Origin: Acidimicrobiales bacterium | Lineage (GTDB): Bacteria; Actinomycetota; Acidimicrobiia; Acidimicrobiales; SZUA-35 | Direction of reading: 5' to 3' | Length of the DNA: 34,477 nt | NCBI GenBank assembly: GCA_024638815.1 | Contig: JAHEJM010000039.1 | Coordinates: 1-34,477, forward strand | Shown here: in pieces, positions 32,082 through 34,477 of the stretch | Layout of the letters: each line of letters opens with the position of its first letter | Position numbering within the stretch: the first letter of the stretch is position 1 | The notes under the pieces: model-generated | Seen by the model: only the letters and a program-made list of their open reading frames with translations | What the model was told of the DNA's origin: nothing | The model's database searches: none | Program-made: the position numbers and the translations under genes

Positions 32082-33509
32082 ATGTCCCAGCCCTCGTCCC
32101 CAGAGCCGAGCGATTCGACCGTCGATCCGGCGTCCATCGACACGGCTCGCCTCGTTGCCTCCGATCAGCAGTATCTCGTCCATCCCTACCAGGTCTTCGA
32201 CACCTACCTCTCCGACCCCGTCCTGCCCATCGCCCAGGGCTCCGGGGTTCACCTCATGGATGTCGACGGCAACGACTACATCGACGCCGTCGGTGGGATG
32301 TGGTGTACCAATATCGGTCTGGGGCGGGAGGAGATGGCCGAGGCCATCGCCATGCAGGTGCGACGGCTGGCCTACGCCAACCCGTTCGTGGATATGACCA
32401 ACATCCCGGCGGTTGAACTCAGCGAGAGGTTGGTCGAGCTCGCCCCCGCTCCCATCAATCACGTGTTCTTCACCACGGGAGGCTCAACGGCTGTCGATGC
32501 CGCCTTTCGTCTGGTTCAGTTCTATCAACACGCCCGAGGCCTCCACGAGAAGCGCCACATCCTCTCCCGTGTCGACGCCTATCACGGAACCACCTACGCC
32601 GCCGTCTCCATCGGGGGCAAGCCGGGGGACCGCCCGCCTGAATTCGAGTTCATCGACGACGTCATCCACCACCTCAGTTCACCCAACCACTACCGGTACG
32701 GCGGCGAACGCAGCGAGCAGGAATTCGCCGATGATCTGGTGGACGAGTTCGAGGCCAAAGTGGCCGAACTCGGTGGGCCGGACAAGGTCGCCGCCTTCTT
32801 CGCCGAACCAATCATGGGTTCCGGAGGTGTGATCGTGCCCCCGGCCGACTATCTACACCGAATCTGGCAGCGCTGTCGTGACCACGACATCCTCTACGTG
32901 TCCGACGAGGTGGTCACCGGATTCGGCCGTCTCGGCCAGTGGTTCGCCTCCGAGCGGGTCTTCGGGATCCAGCCCGACATCATCATCTCGGCCAAAGGTC
33001 TGACCTCGGGGTACCTCCCCCTGGGGGCGATGCTGTTCAGCGATCGGATTTTCGAGGCCATCTCCGATCGGGGCCATGGGCGCTATTTCGCCGTCGGCTA
33101 CACCTATTCCGGTCATCCGGTGTGTTGCGCCGCCGCGCTCAAGAACATCGAGATCATCGAGCGGGAGAATCTCCTCCGGCATGTTCGCGACGTCGGGCCC
33201 TACTTCATCGAACAGCTCCACACCCTGCTCGACCTTCCCATGGTGGGCGACGTCCGGGGCTCGCATCTCATGGCATGCGTCGAGTTCGTGGCCGACAAGG
33301 CGACCAAGCGGACCTATCCCGAACACCTCGGCGTGGGCAAGCTGGTCTCCAACGAGGCCGACCGTCTCGGCCTCATCGTGCGCCCCATCGACAACCTGAA
33401 CGTCATGTCGCCGCCGTTGGTCATCAACCGAGCCGAAATCGATCTCGTCGTCGAGCGGCTTCGCCAGGCCATCGTTCGAGCCCAGGACGAACTCAGCCGT
33501 CGGAGATGA
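32082..33509 (+). CDS. class III PLP-dependent aminotransferase
   Basis: 475 residues of the fold-type I omega-aminotransferase family. Visible are GVHLMDVDGNDYIDAVGGMW, VFFTTGGSTAVDAAFRLVQF, VDAYHGTTYAAVSIGG, DEVVTGFGRLGQWFASE with the PLP-ring Asp, and IIISAKGLTSGYLPLGAMLF with the Schiff-base Lys305. Relatives transfer amino groups from taurine, beta-alanine, diamines or similar compounds to pyruvate or 2-oxoglutarate; the substrate cannot be chosen from sequence alone. It converges on the TetR gene with a 17-bp overlap of 3' ends and follows the K+ channel by 40 bp, so it may share its transcript. Confidence 0.92.
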   Translation: MSQPSSPEPSDSTVDPASIDTARLVASDQQYLVHPYQVFDTYLSDPVLPIAQGSGVHLMDVDGNDYIDAVGGMWCTNIGLGREEMAEAIAMQVRRLAYANPFVDMTNIPAVELSERLVELAPAPINHVFFTTGGSTAVDAAFRLVQFYQHARGLHEKRHILSRVDAYHGTTYAAVSIGGKPGDRPPEFEFIDDVIHHLSSPNHYRYGGERSEQEFADDLVDEFEAKVAELGGPDKVAAFFAEPIMGSGGVIVPPADYLHRIWQRCRDHDILYVSDEVVTGFGRLGQWFASERVFGIQPDIIISAKGLTSGYLPLGAMLFSDRIFEAISDRGHGRYFAVGYTYSGHPVCCAAALKNIEIIERENLLRHVRDVGPYFIEQLHTLLDLPMVGDVRGSHLMACVEFVADKATKRTYPEHLGVGKLVSNEADRLGLIVRPIDNLNVMSPPLVINRAEIDLVVERLRQAIVRAQDELSRRR

Positions 33510-34155
33510 TCTGCTCGCCGTCTCGAGACGTTGCTCCGGCCAGTGATTCGTCACGAACGGCGTTCACGCCCTCGGGGTCGGCCAGCAACATGCGCAGAAT
33601 CAAATCGGCCACTTGTGTGGCCATGAGACGAGGTACCACAACCTCCATTCGGTAACTGTCGAGGATCAGTCCGTTGATGATCCACCCAATCGCTCGATTG
33701 GCGAAATCGAGGTCCAGGTCTCGAAACTCGCCCTCGCTTATTCCCGCCGCAATCAGTGACATCTGGGCGGTCTGAACCCGTCCCAGCAGTTCCCTGGCAT
33801 CGAGGAACTGCGGATCGTCCATCATCGTAGGGACTCGGGTAGTGACGAAAACGTAGGGTGCATCCAGCATTCGACCCACGTCCTCCACCACATAGCGGTG
33901 CAGGCGTACTGCAGGGCTTCCCGCTTCCCGGGCCGCCTGCTCGGCCCGGGCGACGCACGGCTCCAGATCCGCTCGCTGGAGGGCGGCCATGATCCGGTCC
34001 TTGGTTGCGAAGTGGTGAAACAGCGACGGTTGGCGTATGCCGGTGGACTCTGCGATGTCGCGGGTCGAGGTGCCGTAATAGCCGCGAGCGGCGAACAGAT
34101 GGGATGCGGAACGCAGAATGCGTTCCCGAGTGGGGAGTCGATGGGAGGTGGTCAT
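33493..34155 (-). CDS. TetR/AcrR-family transcriptional regulator
   Basis: 220 residues. The HTH is clear: TRERILRSASHLFAARGYYG then TSTRDIAESTGIRQPSLFHH and FATKDRIMAAL. The C-terminal domain (about 60-220) is helical with YRMEVVVPRLMATQVADLIL near the end and no recognised ligand motif. ATG 34155 is chosen because the HTH follows at once; the frame extends to 34455 but upstream codons show no homology. No obvious Shine-Dalgarno is seen. Its target is unknown; palindromes upstream (34297-34312) or the neighbouring aminotransferase are candidates. Confidence 0.9.
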   Translation of the reverse strand: MTTSHRLPTRERILRSASHLFAARGYYGTSTRDIAESTGIRQPSLFHHFATKDRIMAALQRADLEPCVARAEQAAREAGSPAVRLHRYVVEDVGRMLDAPYVFVTTRVPTMMDDPQFLDARELLGRVQTAQMSLIAAGISEGEFRDLDLDFANRAIGWIINGLILDSYRMEVVVPRLMATQVADLILRMLLADPEGVNAVRDESLAGATSRDGEQIISDG

Positions 34156-34296
34156 GCTGCGGTGGTGTCCGGAATGTCTCCGGGTGCGAGCGACACCAGA
34201 ATTGTCGGCACGTAGGTGCGTTTGGTTCGGCAAGCCCAGGCATCTTCGATGGTAAGACCGCATCCACCGATTCGGACGGGTGACCGAGGTATTCGA

Positions 34297-34312
34297 CCGA
34301 TCGATTGATCGG
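34297..34312. promoter_or_regulatory. palindrome upstream of the TetR gene
   Basis: CCGATC-GATT-GATCGG, perfect 6-bp arms, about 140 bp before the TetR start within the 250-bp gap 34156-34406. A looser pair, TGGTGTC (34163-34169) and GACACCA (34192-34198), lies next to the start. Either may be an autoregulatory operator. The rest of the gap shows no gene. Confidence 0.3.
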
Positions 34313-34382
34313 ATCACCCAGGGCCGGATGCGCCCTTTCGTCGTTGAGGCCGGGACACCATGACGCCGCGAAAGACCGACTC

Positions 34383-34407
34383 GTGTCCTGTCAGCCTGAC
34401 GGGACAC
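34383..34407 (-). terminator. hairpin after the right-edge gene
   Basis: GTGTCCTGTCA (34383-34393) and TGACGGGACAC (34397-34407) form an 11-bp stem with one G-T position and a 3-nt loop. It abuts the minus-strand stop codon at 34407-34409, a natural terminator position; there is no T-run. Confidence 0.45.
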
Positions 34408-34477
34408 TAGGTACCGGGCGAGGCGTTGGCAACCGACCGAAGCCAGTCGAGCCACAGGTCGAGGCCCGCACCGGTCT
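34407..34477 (-). CDS. C-terminal end of an unidentified protein (5' part outside window)
   Basis: Reading the minus strand from the window edge, one frame gives TGAGLDLWLDWLRSVANA then SPGT and TAG at 34407-34409. Most third codon positions are G or C, as in neighbouring genes, and a hairpin follows the stop. Only about 22 codons are seen, so the family cannot be named. Confidence 0.4.
   Translation of the reverse strand, partial: TGAGLDLWLDWLRSVANASPGT

Noticed and set aside
34156-34455. 100-residue N-terminal extension of the right-hand TetR protein
   Set aside because: TetR HTH normally begins within about 10-20 residues of the start; the extension crosses a palindrome and a terminator-like hairpin and shows no homology.
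1-34477. CRISPR arrays, tRNA/rRNA genes, insertion sequences, prophage or integrase genes
   Set aside because: No regularly spaced repeats, cloverleaf-like sequences, transposase motifs or terminal inverted repeats were recognised on either strand by reading.

Overview
The window is GC-rich DNA (roughly 65% by eye) from a bacterium, with strongly G/C-ending codons, frequent GTG starts and dense coding on both strands. Domain content (a SigB/SigF-type sigma factor with partner-switching regulators, a HspR-type operator, class II photolyase, PPDK, fused indolepyruvate oxidoreductase) fits the Actinomycetota. An Acidimicrobiia-like lineage is my best guess, but it is inferred and not proven. I see no tRNA, rRNA, CRISPR array, transposase or prophage gene; this looks like ordinary chromosome.

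Left part (1-6.7 kb): the end of a DUF2252 gene converges on a DUF2254 membrane protein. A general-stress partner-switching cluster follows: a degenerate RsbW-like protein and a SigB/F-family sigma factor (+), an SCP2-like protein and a STAS anti-sigma antagonist (-), then an intact RsbW-like kinase and a class II CPD photolyase in one operon (+). A near-perfect SigF/SigB promoter (GGTTT-N15-GGGTAC) precedes that operon. This suggests the local sigma factor controls its own regulator and light-dependent DNA repair.

Central metabolic part (6.8-18.6 kb): a VOC protein, a SRPBCC protein, and then a pyruvate/PEP node. The node has pyruvate:ferredoxin oxidoreductase (nifJ) translationally coupled to a dihydroorotate dehydrogenase-like flavoprotein, a PNPOx-fold protein, and pyruvate phosphate dikinase (ppdK). 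PFOR and PPDK together could connect acetyl-CoA, pyruvate and PEP in either direction. An AcuI/YhdH-type acryloyl-CoA reductase and an overlapping MFS permease follow.

Right-central part (18.6-29.6 kb): an SDR-DUF2867 fusion, a CPA-type antiporter with a TrkA-N-like tail, a 99-residue Lrp-type RAM domain without HTH divergent from a fused indolepyruvate:ferredoxin oxidoreductase, a GAF-PAS-PAS histidine kinase whose 3' end overlaps the oxidoreductase by 95 bp, a divergent single-domain response regulator, and a decayed REC-Hpt gene.

Right end (29.6-34.5 kb): a TetR/WHG repressor divergent from an Hsp20 gene whose promoter carries a HAIR-like operator, a TrkA-N potassium channel, a class III aminotransferase, a second TetR regulator, and the last codons of a further minus-strand gene.
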